64,000 nucleotides of DNA from Tubulanus polymorphus (GCF_964204645.1 NC_134035.1:5518501-5582500); one strand, 5' to 3'; counted from the first letter of the stretch, positions 1 to 11,652 are shown. The notes: a model not told the origin generated them from the sequence alone. A program made the numbers and translations.

Positions 1-2090
1 TACAGCTTATCAAGCGGTCCTCATTCTCGGATCACGAGACTTCGTCAAGCAAATCGAGCAGAGGATCGTTCCCAAGACGACGAATAATCGATCTTAGAAA
101 ACAAACGAGATTCGAACCCAGGCGCGGAGGCTGACAGATTTCTACCGCCGGCTTCGTTGCCGCGCATCATAAAGAAACGAAACGAATCGTATCGGAAAGA
201 AAACGTATTAAGAACCGAGACTGTAAATGTCTTATTTGCATTATTCCAATTTGCATAGCGCGCAGCTGGTTCGTATCAGCCGTAGAATCACGGCCAATCT
301 TCCAAGAAGAGCGCACTCGAGATGAAAACAAAAACACCGCCATTTCTTCGACATCAATTCATCCGGATGAAATTATCATCGTCAAAATACGGTCGATTCC
401 GAGACTGAACTGCGTAACTTCTGAGCCGAAATGAAAGTTAATGAAAACAGCTAGTTCCGATTAGTGAGTGAAAATGTTATTCCGCGAGCGAGTACCCGGT
501 GAAGTTCCCATAAAGTTGAATCTTTACGCTGGGATTCGGACGTTACTGCGATTACGGCCTGTTTTCTGCAGTCATCGGGAAAATAACCAATCATTTCTAG
601 TAATCTATAAAAGGCTTGTCTATATATACGTTCAAGTGCTTATAAATTCAAACAACTATTCAATTGTAATGGCTAACAGATATATTTCTTCGAGCTTATA
701 TTTCATTCGACAATATTCTACAGGAAATTTTTGCATCGTATGTTTTTTTGCATCTCATCAAAGTCTTTCAACTTCCACTATTCCTGAAGTTGTTTCTAGG
801 ATATAGTCGAAACGTTGAATAAACTGCGCCTCGAGGGAGCATTTCGCACTCGCATTTCTTTGTATAATCATTGTGAGATTCCGTTCCACGGCTTGTGAAC
901 GTATATCTATATATTAATCTGAAACCTATTAAACGTAGATTTATATATTATTAACTTTATTCGATGCATGCATTATTTGAACACGCTCCTCGATGTGTAT
1001 AACATATGCGATACAGACCACATTTTAATATAAATATCACGTATATCAACGTAGTGCAAAAACCGCTGCATCGCTCCTGGTTTTGTATGGATTTTTCATG
1101 TATCTGAAAAATTCCAGATGGTCCTGGATTCTATTCGTATACGCGCAGATAATGGCTCTATATATGACTGTGTGAACGTATATACGACGTACACATGTGC
1201 ACGTTGTTGGTAATTCGGTTACATTTTGATATATTCTTTTCGCTACATCGAAAACACAAAAGGAACCGGCTGGTGTAGTAATTGAATGAATTTCTCTATT
1301 TATCAATTCCTGTGCCGAAAAAAATATTTCTAAATGCCTATACAGCTGTGCGCCTACTGTGTACACAGTAAACTCGCGGCAGCACGTTCGAATTGTGTAC
1401 GAATTTTAACTCGAAATATATTTTTTCGATTGAAAAAATCTACATGTCGTCATCCGTCATTGAGGGACAATATGTGAACAGATTTTGAGGTCCAAAACTG
1501 CGATCCAGGCGGCGGCTCTGGCCTCTGGATTTCTGATGCGTATTTCATATTTATTACATTGCTCTTTAACGAGAAGGACGATAAATGAATTTATCCATCA
1601 CTTCCCTGCTCTTCTTAATACGTAGTTAATTATAGCTAAATCATAGCTAGTTATGTAGTAATTATTATGTTCCAGACGAAATGGGCGAAACAATAAATGT
1701 ACATAAATCGTGTAACGGATAGCCAGGCGTTACTTACGTATTTCTAAGTAGTCTGAATAATTCGACCAGTCTTGTTGTTATTTTCCTAGTAGCGCGGGCA
1801 ATTCTGAATAGGCGAGTTTAATCCATCTTTCCTTTTAGATCGTATATCCCTTATCGTATCATCTGATATTGTGCGTAAAATATCGCACGCGCGAGACTGA
1901 TAGAGGAACAAGTTGGCACCGGAGGCAATGATACGCTGTACTATGAACAGCGCCGTGTATTGCAACAACGTAAATCGTATAGGTAGCTGTTTCAGCTGGC
2001 GGCGCGGTGGACTCGACTGCTTGCCACTCGTCGCTTTTTCTATCCATCCATCTATCTATCATTCGTATTTGAACAGAACTAATCGCGATT
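1..2090. other. No recognisable gene
   Basis: I see no coding exon, RNA gene or complete mobile element here. Reading frames up to about 110 codons occur on both strands but show no motif and no convincing splice junctions. Around 106-122 a minus-strand B-box-like sequence (GGGTTCGAATCTC) hints at a degraded tRNA-derived SINE head, but no body or tail could be matched. Confidence 0.5.
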
Positions 2091-2146
2091 CTGCTGCTAC
2101 TGCTGCCGCTGCCGCTGCCGCTGCTGCTGCTGCTGCTGCTGCTCTC
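2091..2146. repeat. CTG/CTGCCG trinucleotide microsatellite
   Basis: About 18 consecutive CTG or CCG triplets form an imperfect trinucleotide tract. It reads as polyalanine in one plus frame, but no other evidence of a gene surrounds it, so it is treated as a simple repeat. Confidence 0.9.
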
Positions 2147-2832
2147 AAGTTGTTGCTGTGTTTGCGCCTGGTGTCAATAACAAATGTACGTGAGTGATTT
2201 TCAGACATGGGCGCTTCCCGATGACGTCATCATGATCGTGATAATGATCGATGATAATTGCCGATGGAATTTGTAAATTATCTCTTAAAATGAAGAGGTG
2301 AAAAACGTTCGTGTCAATAACCGCTATATGACTCATTAGAGATGTGGTTTATTTTGTTATTGCTTTTAAGGATTTTCATTGGGTAAACTGATGAAATATC
2401 TAAAAACCAAAATAATTCAACGCTACGTTCTTTATTAAGATTCTGTATCATATGAAATTATTCATCATTACCAAAATGATGTTGTGATAACAATTTTACA
2501 CATGGTTGAATATGGCTGATGCTGATACGAATTCGGATCATTAGAAGTAATCCCTAAAACAAGAACGCACTTGTCTTTTTCGCGAGAAAATGTGATTTTA
2601 AAGGAATCTAGCTTATCTCGTGGCAACGAAAACGTAATTTTGCCAAAAAACCATCGGGGGTCCTTAATTTTTTTTCAATGGCCTAGAGCAGCCACATTGA
2701 TAACGATACGGGTTCATGGAAGAATCGATTGACACTTCAATTCAGCGAAGGACCTTTTCGTTTTTTGTTTCATTCGATCCATAAGTTACCACTTTGAAGC
2801 GTTTATGATATTCGTAGCGGCAGGTCACACAG

Positions 2833-3534
2833 TTGTTGAATATGAACTTAAATGAAGCAACAAGAGTTTGTCCGTTGATCAGGGGAGTCTGAGTATCAAT
2901 ATACATTAATACCATCCAATATCTATTGTTTCGGGTTTCTTCGAAGATTTGAGAAAAACTGTTGTAAACAAATTTCCTTTCATCTCGATAAACATAATGT
3001 AATTCGTTCAAACCAATTCGGTTTTCGATCTAATCATTCTACAGCATTGGCTCTTGCTAAAGTTACCGACGACCTTTACATCATACCATACGATGAAATA
3101 TATGCAGCCAAAGACATGCTCTTTGATTTAAGAAAAGCATTCAACACGGTTAACAATAAAATCTTACTCGATCAGATCATTATAGTATTCGGGGTTTAAC
3201 TCCAAGTAGTTCGAAAGCTGGTCGTGGTCAAATGTAAATGATACTACTTATTCGACTTGACATCACTATCGGAGTTCCTCAAGGTTCTATTCTTCGTCTT
3301 TTTTTTAATACTCGATACTCAAACATTCTTGATCTTGCCTCTTTTGCACATGATGCAAACTGCTTTGTTTATGCAAAAATCATAGAAAGACGGTATCGTA
3401 TGGTTTCAAGTATATGAAAGAATGAATATAAAAGATAGTGTATCTGAACCTTGAAAAATGTCATTTCATCATTTTGGAAATTTCAAGGGTCTCGTCAAAG
3501 ATTTGAAATGTCCATAGTACAAAATGTCTCGGTA
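2833..3534 (+). pseudogene. Decayed non-LTR (LINE) reverse transcriptase
   Basis: Conceptual translation across several frames recovers the ordered blocks of a CR1/Jockey-group reverse transcriptase. An ARVCPL-like block lies near 2855 and an FEK...FLDKHNVIRSNQFGFR-like block at 2950-3030. FDLRKAFNTVNNKILLDQI follows at about 3127-3180, then IGVPQGSIL near 3270 and a mutated FADD (FAHD) near 3350. KCHFIIFG (near 3465) and STKCLG (near 3520) complete the series. Several frameshifts and stops mean it is dead. The reading ends abruptly at about 3534, where a TIR element is inserted inside the codons equivalent to the 'TKFLGV' block. It is the oldest-looking of three LINE pieces in the window. 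Clade assignment beyond CR1/Jockey group is uncertain. Confidence 0.85.
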
Positions 3535-3536
3535 AA

Positions 3537-3753
3537 GCTAAAAAAATTGATACCTTGTTTCTCCGCTCTGCTGAGCTTGGATGTTGACCCGGCCGGCCGC
3601 CTATCTACCCTACACATTACTTTTTTTAAAATCGTGATCAATCTTACCATAACAGACCCGGCCGCTATAGAAATGAACTGTTTATAAATTTTATCATATT
3701 TTACAAAAATGACCCGGCCGCTGCGGAGAAACAAGGTATCATTTTTGTTTAGC
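3537..3753. mobile_element. 217-bp MITE with 30-bp TIRs, copy 1
   Basis: The ends are inverted repeats of about 30 bp (3537-3566 against 3723-3753) differing mainly by a one-base indel. The interior contains the motif GACCCGGCCG three times. The flanks read ..ggTA and TAat.., compatible with a TA target duplication. The element sits inside a decayed LINE. A second copy with the same organisation lies at 52285-52506, which shows it is a dispersed family. It encodes nothing. Confidence 0.85.
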
Positions 3754-3792
3754 CTAATATCTTAAAAATTTTGATCTTGTATCATTGTGATT

Positions 3793-3822
3793 TTTCGCAC
3801 TCTATCTCGAGACCATCATCAG
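3793..3822 (-). other. Degenerate CTGATGA...GAAA hairpin (Penelope-end-like)
   Basis: On the minus strand CTGATGA (3816-3822) is followed by an imperfect stem-loop and then GAAA (3793-3796). The layout matches the hairpins at 35.7, 49.1, 55.4 and 56.8 kb, but the stem here is poorly paired. It is probably an eroded retroelement terminus. Confidence 0.3.
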
Positions 3823-4932
3823 GGGTAAGGAGACATTTTACACGTTTATGTTCCACGTCTGGCAGTTTTCACATACACATGCCGTATACGGATATATGTA
3901 TACGAATTGATTTTTATTGCTGATCACAAATACATCGCACACGAGCGACATGACAATTATCCAACGGTTCACGTGCATCGATTCCGTTTGAATTAAAGAC
4001 GATCGATAACGATTGACACCGACCGCGTCCGTTATCTGATTTGTCGACAATTAGCTATTAGCAAATTGATTTCACGTAGGCGCTATGTCGAATTGAGAGC
4101 ATCTAAATGTTCATGAATATTGCAATTTATTTTGGGTAAGGAGAAGGACGAAGGTTTCATTATGCACCGTATATACATGCCATCGCATATGAATTATTCA
4201 TACGAAGGTTATCGTAACTTTCATTTATTGTTACCGTTGAATGCACTCTGGGAAAGAGGGCTCCATGAAATTCAAGGGCGACATCAGAATTTTGTAAAGG
4301 GGGTTTGTACAAATGACTATCGAAGTGAGCACCCGACTGAGGTTCGAAGTTCGTTCAAGAGCATTAGAGCAGTTGCATTAATTTCGATTAATCTTAAACC
4401 GACTGCTTAGGCACGCCATGTTATAGTAATGGGATTAATCCGCTGCTCTACGAAATGTGTGAACATTCGTCGTTTCGGTTATATTTATTCACGTGTTATT
4501 ATTTTTCTTCGTGTTTCTTCGAAAACGAATACATTAGGCAGAATCACACGAATACACAAATAGAACAGTAAACACAGCTTTATCATCCATCAACGTCGCT
4601 AAAGTATCCGATTCATGAAGTATTAATAGCAGGTTATAATGCCGGATAAGCGATCGAGATACCATCCGAGAAAATCAAACTGTCGTCTGAGTCACAAAAT
4701 GTCCGGCGAAAATTATAGCACAATACATCACGTGAAATGCCCATCAATGAGCAGTAGGAGGGTAGGTCATGTTTCTGTCTGTCTTAATGGTGTCGCTCGA
4801 CATGACGCGGGGACTTCATCCGGCATACGACGTAGTTAACAGCACAGGATAAAACGCGTTAAATAAATCTGAAATGTTGTCGACTAAATGCTACGTAACA
4901 ACTAGACAGTATTGATCATAAAAATCCTATAA
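3823..4932. other. No recognisable gene
   Basis: Nothing convincing is visible. Two plus-strand frames of 66-96 codons show no known motif, no splice context and no relation to the LINE that starts downstream. Confidence 0.4.
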
Positions 4933-5808
4933 ATGAAAACCCTATTCATGAAATTGCCCTCTTCTTGTAAACTCCTAGAGTCAATTTTTTTCGCTGATGA
5001 TAGTAATTTTTTCATCAGCGATAAGGACCCCAAGAAGCTAGAGCAAGTTTTAAATTCTCAGCTGGAGAAACTTCTTCAGTGGTTTCGAGCAAATAGGCTC
5101 TCTGTGAACGCTATTAAAACTCATTTTATTGTCTTTGGTTATAAGTGTCTAGGTCAAATTAATCTTTTTTTCGATGGACAAAGAGTTTCGCGTGTAGATA
5201 GTACTAAATTCTTAGGTGTAATTTTTGACCAGAGACTGACATGGCGGGACCATATTCAATACATCTCTCGAAAGGTTTCCCGGGGAATTGGAATCATCAA
5301 TAGGCTTAAACATGTTCTTCCTTTTGGTGTTCTTAAAAATTTATATTATTGTTTTGTCAATCCACATCTTGCATATGCAACTTTAATCTGGGGTAATTCA
5401 TGTAATATCTACTTGGAACCCTTATTTCGTCTCCAAAAGAAAGCAATTCGGATAATAACACATTCTTTTTGGCTAGCACATACATCTCCAATTTTCAAGA
5501 AATTAGAAATCTTAAAGCTACACGACATATATCAATTTCAACTGTGCAATTTTGTCTTTAGTCAAATTAATCAAAACTTACCATCAATTTTCAATGAATT
5601 TTACTGTTTTCTAAAATCCATGACAGGGCGACCTTCTCGTCGCCCACTAAATTTAAAAGTGGAATATGCGAAATCTAACTTTAGAATGAAATCATTAAAA
5701 ATCCAAGGTGCAAGATCCTGGAACTCCCTTCCCAGAAAACTCAAATCTTCGAAATCACGCCCTTTCTTTAAAAAATGCTTAACCAATTATTTGGTCGCAA
5801 AATACTAA
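4933..5808 (+). pseudogene. 5'-truncated LINE ORF2, C-terminal reverse transcriptase half
   Basis: A single uninterrupted frame of 291 codons corresponds to the C-terminal part of a CR1/Jockey-group reverse transcriptase. The FADD catalytic box (variant of YADD) is at residues 20-23. It is followed by WFRANRLSVNAIKTHFIVFG (about 50-70), a TKFLGVIFDQRLTWRDHI block (about 91-108) and LYYCFVNPHLAYATLIWG near 138-155. A LFRLQKKAIRIIT block follows (about 166-178), and the usual 'ARSWNSLP' and short basic tail close the ORF. The endonuclease and the N-terminal half of the RT are missing, so this is a 5'-truncated insertion. The intact frame suggests it is younger than the other two LINE fragments. 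The ATG is internal to the ancestral ORF and is not a biological start. Confidence 0.9.
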
Positions 5809-6068
5809 TGCCCGCAACGTGGCCGCCATTCAATTGTTTATATATGTAAAGGGTGATTCTTGTAACGAATGTGCGTGTATGTGTAAGTGATGAGTGCATG
5901 TGAGTGTGATTGTTGACCGAGGGGTAAGGACTCGTATAAGTCAAATTTTGACTTCTCCTTACTCCTCGCACTATATATTGTTACTCTGAATATAATGTAT
6001 ATTGTGTCGATATTTTTTGTAACAATTTATTTTGCAAATAAATTCAATATTCAATATTCAATATTCAA
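5809..6068 (+). mobile_element. LINE 3' UTR and AATATTC tail
   Basis: The sequence after the LINE stop contains an AATAAA (about 6039) followed immediately by three to four CAATATT units. A short tandem tail instead of poly(A) is typical of CR1/L2-like LINEs, so this marks the 3' end of the element. Confidence 0.75.
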
Positions 6069-6617
6069 ATGATGAACCAATGATAAGTTGTAATTTTATG
6101 ATTTAATCTTTGAGGTGAATTTTTTGGTATTTTGAAGTGAAGTCAGTGTGCTTGAATGTAAGCATAAGACGGGTACGCTAATTAGTAATACGCTTCTTCT
6201 TTAGTCAGGAAGCCAGCCAGGTTAGCTTGATATCTTTGCTGGAGGTAGAAAAGAAGTAGGTTTTCAAACCAGAGGTTCTTTGATCCTTGAAAACCATTGC
6301 TGCCACCACGATTGATAGCGAGGACAGGGGAAAGAAGTGATAGCGAAAGTTGATAGGACTCAAAATATCCTAACATCCGAAAACAATAGTTAAGAAACAA
6401 GGCTGGTATTGATATAATACCAGTTTTAATAACTATTTGTACGAGCGCTTGACTTCCGCATCTCATTTCAAACATTACCGACATAATTCTTTTTATGAAC
6501 TGCACCAATTTACCCGCGAGATCGACGGAAACTCGGTGAAATTATTAATAACGAAATTAAATTTTACTCGGTTAATTTTTGTGTGCGCAGTCGCTAGTGA
6601 ACAAACGAAAATACCTG
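6069..6617. other. Intergenic, upstream of the polyserine gene
   Basis: No repeat or coding feature was recognised between the LINE tail and the candidate core promoter at 6618. Confidence 0.4.
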
Positions 6618-6652
6618 TTAAAAGGAGTTCATTTTTTGCGTATTCGTCAGTT
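6618..6652 (+). promoter_or_regulatory. Candidate core promoter (TATA-like plus initiator)
   Basis: TTAAAAGG (6619-6626) lies 23-30 bases before the A of TCAGTT (6647-6652), a good match to the animal initiator. A start at 6649 would give a 37-nt first exon ending at a consensus donor (AACAG|GTAAG). This short leader is typical of highly expressed genes for small secreted proteins. The assignment rests on spacing alone. Confidence 0.45.
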
Positions 6653-6685
6653 CAAGTCCGTAGTCGACCAGCTCTATAACAACAG

Positions 6686-6800
6686 GTAAGCTCCTTTTTT
6701 TTAGAAGTTTTTAAAGTTTCGAATATTCTTCTTAGTTTCACTGCGGTTTGCTGCAGTTTCCTTTTGAAACTAATGTAGCATAATTTCTTATATATTTCAG
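6686..6800 (+). other. 5'-UTR intron of the polyserine gene
   Basis: AACAG|GTAAGC at 6685/6686 and TATATTTCAG|TCAAA at 6800/6801 are strong GT-AG junctions. They define a 115-bp intron that ends five bases before the start codon. Confidence 0.7.
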
Positions 6801-6805
6801 TCAAA

Positions 6806-7141
6806 ATGAGAAACGCCATTTTGTGTTTGTTGGTTCTGTCCGGCCTTTTGGTGATAGTGAACTCGGCCGCTCCAGCTGCCGGTACCAAAGGTGCTCCAGC
6901 TCCGGCCAAAACTAAAAACACCGGTGCTGCTGCCGATTCAAGTTCTTCTAGTTCGAGCTCCAGCTCCTCAGAAGAAGATGGAGACGAATCGTCTTCGTCA
7001 TCGTCATCTTCTTCAGAACGATGGGTTCTTGGTTTAATCAATTTGGAAGACAGTTCATCGAGCTCGTCCAGTTCGGAAAGTTCAGACGCGAGTGACTCGA
7101 GTTCAGAAGAAGATCAAAAGAACGGCACTACGAGTATGTAA
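6806..7141 (+). CDS. Small secreted polyserine acidic protein
   Basis: This encodes 111 residues. Residues 1-20 are a clear signal peptide (basic MRN, hydrophobic core, cleavage predicted near VNS|AAP). A short Ala/Pro/Lys/Thr linker follows (21-44). Three uninterrupted serine runs of 11, 9 and 8 come next (45-55, 62-70, 83-90), separated by acidic EEDGDE and by a single hydrophobic insert around RWVLGLINL. The C-terminus is Ser/Glu/Asp-rich. All six serine codons, both TCN and AGY, are mixed, so the runs are maintained as protein rather than being a DNA microsatellite. Many serines precede acids (S-x-E type), fitting secretory-pathway kinase targets. By analogy with polyphosphoserine matrix and adhesive proteins it could bind calcium in a shell, cuticle or cement matrix, which is inference. 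The ATG lies just after a 5'-UTR intron acceptor. The stop is followed by a donor AAG|GTGAGC at 7143/7144, so the 3' UTR is probably on a later exon. Confidence 0.75.
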   Translation: MRNAILCLLVLSGLLVIVNSAAPAAGTKGAPAPAKTKNTGAAADSSSSSSSSSSSEEDGDESSSSSSSSSERWVLGLINLEDSSSSSSSSESSDASDSSSEEDQKNGTTSM

Positions 7142-7143
7142 AG

Positions 7144-10031
7144 GTGAGCTGTACATTCCATTGCATCGTTCATACAAGACTCGGTATTACTACTTCAAGG
7201 GGGACTCTTAGGTGAATTACATGGTATTTGATATATCAATTGAGGGAGAAGAAATTGGATTGAGATTTTCAGTGATTTCATCTGATTTACCAACGTTTTT
7301 GTCAGCCATCATCTTTGCCAGCAAAGAAGGCCATGGGCCTCCTTAGCTTTGGTATTAAGTGTCCTTTGTGAAGAAGGTACTTAACGCACCTCTCTTAAAT
7401 TATTCTTCATCATCGTTTGCTCGGCATGGAAGTCTTACAGCCACGTGTATTTTCCATGGCGCCGCCATATTGTTTGGCAAACACGATACATGATTTACAA
7501 TATGACGGGCCCCCGTAGATCTCCGATTATGTTTTGTCGTTATGTACAAGTCCCTGCACTGGTTAACATACAAACTATATGACTACTTTACGCTCAGATA
7601 ATGTCGAAAAAGATTAGATCCTCCATAGTTATGACGTCATTTCCTTCTGATTTGCATTACAAAATCCAATAGGGGGCACCAGTTTATGGCTCGCTGAGTG
7701 TTAATGAATTTCACTTTCAAAAATTTCATTTTCAATTCCTTCAGCAATACGTGAACGTAAACAATCGCTAATTGATAAAAATACGAACTATTCCAACAAC
7801 AATTATTATCATTTATTTTTGAAAATCTTCCGAATTGATGCATCATTATAAAGGAAGATGAAATGATTACTATCGGAATTACGAATCGAAACGTTGCACG
7901 GAGGCCATTTTGTGAATATAGACAGTTGATGACATTCTAATGCAATTTTCATCAATTTGTCAATCAGATTTGCTCATATCAGATACACATAATCGGTTCT
8001 CAATCGAAAAATGGAATCATTCGTGAAGTTCATGCATAAAATGCAACTGGTTCGTAATTTTTGAATTTTGACTTAACTACAATTTCTTTATGAACAGAAA
8101 TTTTCTGAACTCCACGTTTGGAACAAGTTGAAAACGGTTTTATTGCAAGTCGATTACGCGTGTATTGTTTTGTCAGATGCAATATTTTATATTTTACAGT
8201 TCAATTATAACCTCATCAATGACACTGAGAACGGACGAAAAAACGCGACCAAAATGGACAATGGATATTAAATAACAATATATCATAAATCTCAATATCA
8301 TAATATGTAATGTATATTTATATAGGAACTGATCAGTTATCATATTATTTACTATACCCAATAATAATAAAACAGTGTATGCATACATATACTCTGAAAC
8401 ATCTGGTGACTGCAGCGTTAATTGATTTTCGATGTCAATTCAATTCGCTTATTAATCGTACTTCTCGGAGTCTATTGGTCTACATATTACTGACTAACAG
8501 TGCAACCCGTATTGATAATATTTACTGAAACACGATGACCTGGTGGGCGGGGGGAAAATATTATCATAGCTCTCGCACCGGCTTCCGCTTCCGTCTGTGC
8601 GCGTCATTTCAACGAATTTATTACCGAATCGATAGCGTTTTAGAGCGTTGTTATTAATTGCGATGGCCGCCTTTCGACTCGAACTATCGCGCGCGCCGGC
8701 TTCGTATAAATACAGCGTCGTCGAGAGATGAGATGATGCGCGTCGCAGTCATTAATGAAAAATCAACGTCCAAATCGACACCGCCGCCGCGACTCGTAAT
8801 AAAAACATACGTTAACATTTACACGACAAACATGTAATACGTGTTCTTTGTGCAGTCAGATATTCCTCCGTGTAGTATTCGACGCGAAGAAAGCGCAATG
8901 ATTATTCCCGGCCGACTGTTTTTTTTTACGGTAGCGATAAGGGGCCTCGAGTTGTTGCGTTCCAACTCAACAAGTCGCCATAATCATGCCAGACGATTAT
9001 GGCGATATATCGTGACGTTTTGACGACATATTTCGTTTCTCGACCATTTTCCTCGTAGATTTTTGCTGAATCTGGCAGGAACCGGACGAAAGCTATCGAG
9101 ACCGATTAAGCTAATTTAGAAAATAGCTGTTACATGGAGGGGGAGGTGTTGGTGTGCCTGATCATCGAGGCATCTCTTCGCGTACGTTGGGTTTGAAACC
9201 TCGCCCGAGACATTTCCATAAACTTCTTTGCCCAAGTCATCAGAATAACCACACTTCAAAAAACAGAAAGAAAGATCGTCTACACTTTCACACATCATAA
9301 AAAATTGAATTTCTAAACGGGATGGGTCTAGGCTATAGATAGATGATACCTGCTTTAGGATCGCAAGAACATGCCATTTGGTGTAGCTCCTTTTGTTTGG
9401 AAATACTACGGCACAGTCTAAGCACACCTCGGTGTACAAACGTTGATCTCATAACTACGACAGTATGAGACAATATTTTCTATGAGTAATGTATCTACGG
9501 GCATGATGGATGTATCCATAAAAAGATATTCATATATATGATGCAGCTCTCCGGGGATAAACGGCCGCTTTTAAGGGTTAATTCCAGTAACAGAATATTT
9601 ATTGGTTTTAACCGGTCGAGCAGAAATATCATAATGCCTCATAATCGAAGCAGTATTCCCGCACCGACACTGACGGAACTGCATCCGCCCATTAGATCCG
9701 CGTCCGCGTTATTCCTATTTCTATCATATAAACGCGTGCCAATTCGGGACGCGTTAATTTTTCCATATTCGCGCAGTCGATATTTTCCGGCTAATTAATT
9801 GATCCGATCGATGATGTCGGATCACGTTATTCCGTGTCCAACGTTAGACAATATTCAAATACGCGTTAATAATCCATCAATAGAATTATAGACGCCTCGT
9901 TTCCTCGTGTTTCAAACATTCCCGTCATTATTCCCGAGGAGGTTGTTCGCATTTTTTTGCTATACCAACGGACGACTTTTCTTAGATCTCTTACTGTTGG
10001 AAAATTTTGTGGGAGTGTTATTTCGATGGGC
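7144..10031. other. Intergenic or 3'-UTR intron; one possible TATA promoter
   Basis: No exon or known repeat was recognised. The start of this stretch is probably intron following the donor at 7144, but no partner acceptor or polyadenylation site could be assigned. At 8705-8712 TATAAATA lies in a locally GC-richer segment, with an initiator-like CAGTCATT about 40 bases downstream. No coding exon follows, so it is only a weak promoter candidate. Confidence 0.35.
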
Positions 10032-11070
10032 AAAAACAACGATTCGTAAACCAGGCGATCCAGTTTTTTTTTTGTCACGGCAAGACCATAAAAAACCGAC
10101 TCGAAATGAGCCCGGGCTTCACTGGTTTCTTCATGATCTCGATCACGACCATTGATTTAAGCTTCTTTACGAAACTTGACTCAGAGTGCCAAGAAAAGGT
10201 TTGAGCTTTAAACGGTCATTTATTTGTATGGTTGGGTTCATTGAAAACGTACGATTTACTCAGCAATTAACCCATTAAATTTGAGTTTAACTGTCGTGAA
10301 GTTGGACCTCTGATCTTTGTTGCCACTAATTTCATACTTACTAACGAGACATCGTCTACAATATTGTAGAGAACTATTTACTGAAGTAGTTACTATATTG
10401 TATTACATTCGTTTCGTTTTCGCTTCCCTTTTATCTAAAAATGTGCGGTCTACTTTATGAAATAAGACGGTTAAAAACGATTACTGCCGGTTCAGACTGA
10501 ATGGAAGATTGTTTGGATGAGCCGGAACCGAATTTCCAATTATGTACTTCGATTAGAAATATTCTGTTAACTCGACCGCCGATCACACATCTATATCTGT
10601 ACTTCGATTTCCGATTTCAAAATCAAACCCCCTGTTTCGCTCCCGGCAGGTGTGGTGGGTCTGTAAGGGACACTCAATCGAAAAATCAAACAATATTTAC
10701 CAGCCAAATAAATAAATAATGGGGAAATCCCTATTTTAAGATCAAAAACGATTACTAATCGCACGAGTAATTTGGACTGGTTGTGACGTCACATGGAATT
10801 CGTACGTTAGATGCAATCATTATCGGTATACGTATATGAAACCGTCGAATGAATTGCACTAGATTTTCATTCATTGACAAAGCGGTTCCCAGATATAGTC
10901 AGTCGTACAACGACCTAATGAATTCACCAAGTTTCGAGAAGAAGCTTAAATCGATGGTCGTGATTGAGATCATGAAGTAACCAGTGAAGCCCGGGCTCAT
11001 TTCGAGTAAGTGTTTTGGTCTTGCCGTGACCAAAAATAAACTGGATCGCCTGGTTTCGAATCGTTGTTTA
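10032..11070. mobile_element. 1.04-kb element with about 145-bp inverted arms
   Basis: The segment 10032-10179 is the inverted copy of about 10928-11070. Both arms contain the same landmark sequence around the SmaI-like GCCCGGGC and end in AACAACGATTCG. The interior of about 750 bp has no transposase-like frame, so this is a non-autonomous foldback/TIR element. Divergence between the arms is moderate. No clear target-site duplication could be read. Confidence 0.75.
10619..10735 (+). repeat. Dispersed repeat (GCTCCCGGCAGGTGTGG family)
   Basis: This segment matches the minus strand of about 58100-58212. The match covers the core TTTCGCTCCCGGCAGGTG and a downstream tail that ends in CAAATAAATAA. 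It is nested in the interior of the 10.0-11.1 kb element. The tail suggests a short retroposed element, but its class is unknown. Confidence 0.55.
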
Positions 11071-11112
11071 ACTAGTTAGGTTAGTTTAGTCTTATTGAAA
11101 AGATAGAGCCTC

Positions 11113-11169
11113 GTTACAGCATAGACGTATAAACTAGATAATCTAGTTTATACGTCTATGGTTACAGCA
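11113..11169. repeat. 41-bp palindrome between 9-bp direct repeats
   Basis: Bases 11120-11139 are the exact reverse complement of 11141-11160 around one central base. GTTACAGCA occurs at 11113-11121 and again at 11161-11169. The arrangement looks like an insertion of a hairpin with a target-site duplication, or a template-switch product. Confidence 0.9.
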
Positions 11170-11652
11170 AACTCAAATACAATAGACCCCTGGCACTCCT
11201 CTTAACTTAATTTGTGGCCAGTGATTTGTATTTGAGTTTTGAGTAAACTAATTGATGTTCTATTGTTGCAAAAGTTCTAAAATTTCTATTCAAGTTAAAT
11301 ATGGTAACTCGATATTAACAGATTTGAGTTAAGATGATTTCGAATTTTGAAATGTAAAACCGACTTGTAAACCGCTTGTAACCGGTTCAATCGTCCGAGA
11401 CATCTATGGACAGCGCCGTAGTTCAATCATACACGTTCAATCGGTTGTTGAATTCAAAACATATTTGAATGTTAGGGGCTACCTCAATAGACCACCTTTC
11501 AAAAATGGTTGAAAAACAACATAATTCGTAAATTAGAACGTTTATATTTCTTTTTTGTAAAGAATCATTTTGTATATTAGTTGGAATGAAAGCAAAATCG
11601 TGTACAGTCGTCAAAGACTAGAACAGTAAATATATCTCAAAATAGCAAGAGT
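11170..11652. other. No recognisable gene
   Basis: No coding, RNA or repeat feature was recognised between the palindrome and the start of the 3-kb duplicated unit. Confidence 0.4.

Noticed and set aside
8705-8838. 34-codon frame directly after TATAAATA
   Set aside because: The ATG lies only 28 bases from the TATA box, leaving no room for a transcript start and leader. It has no recognised peptide.
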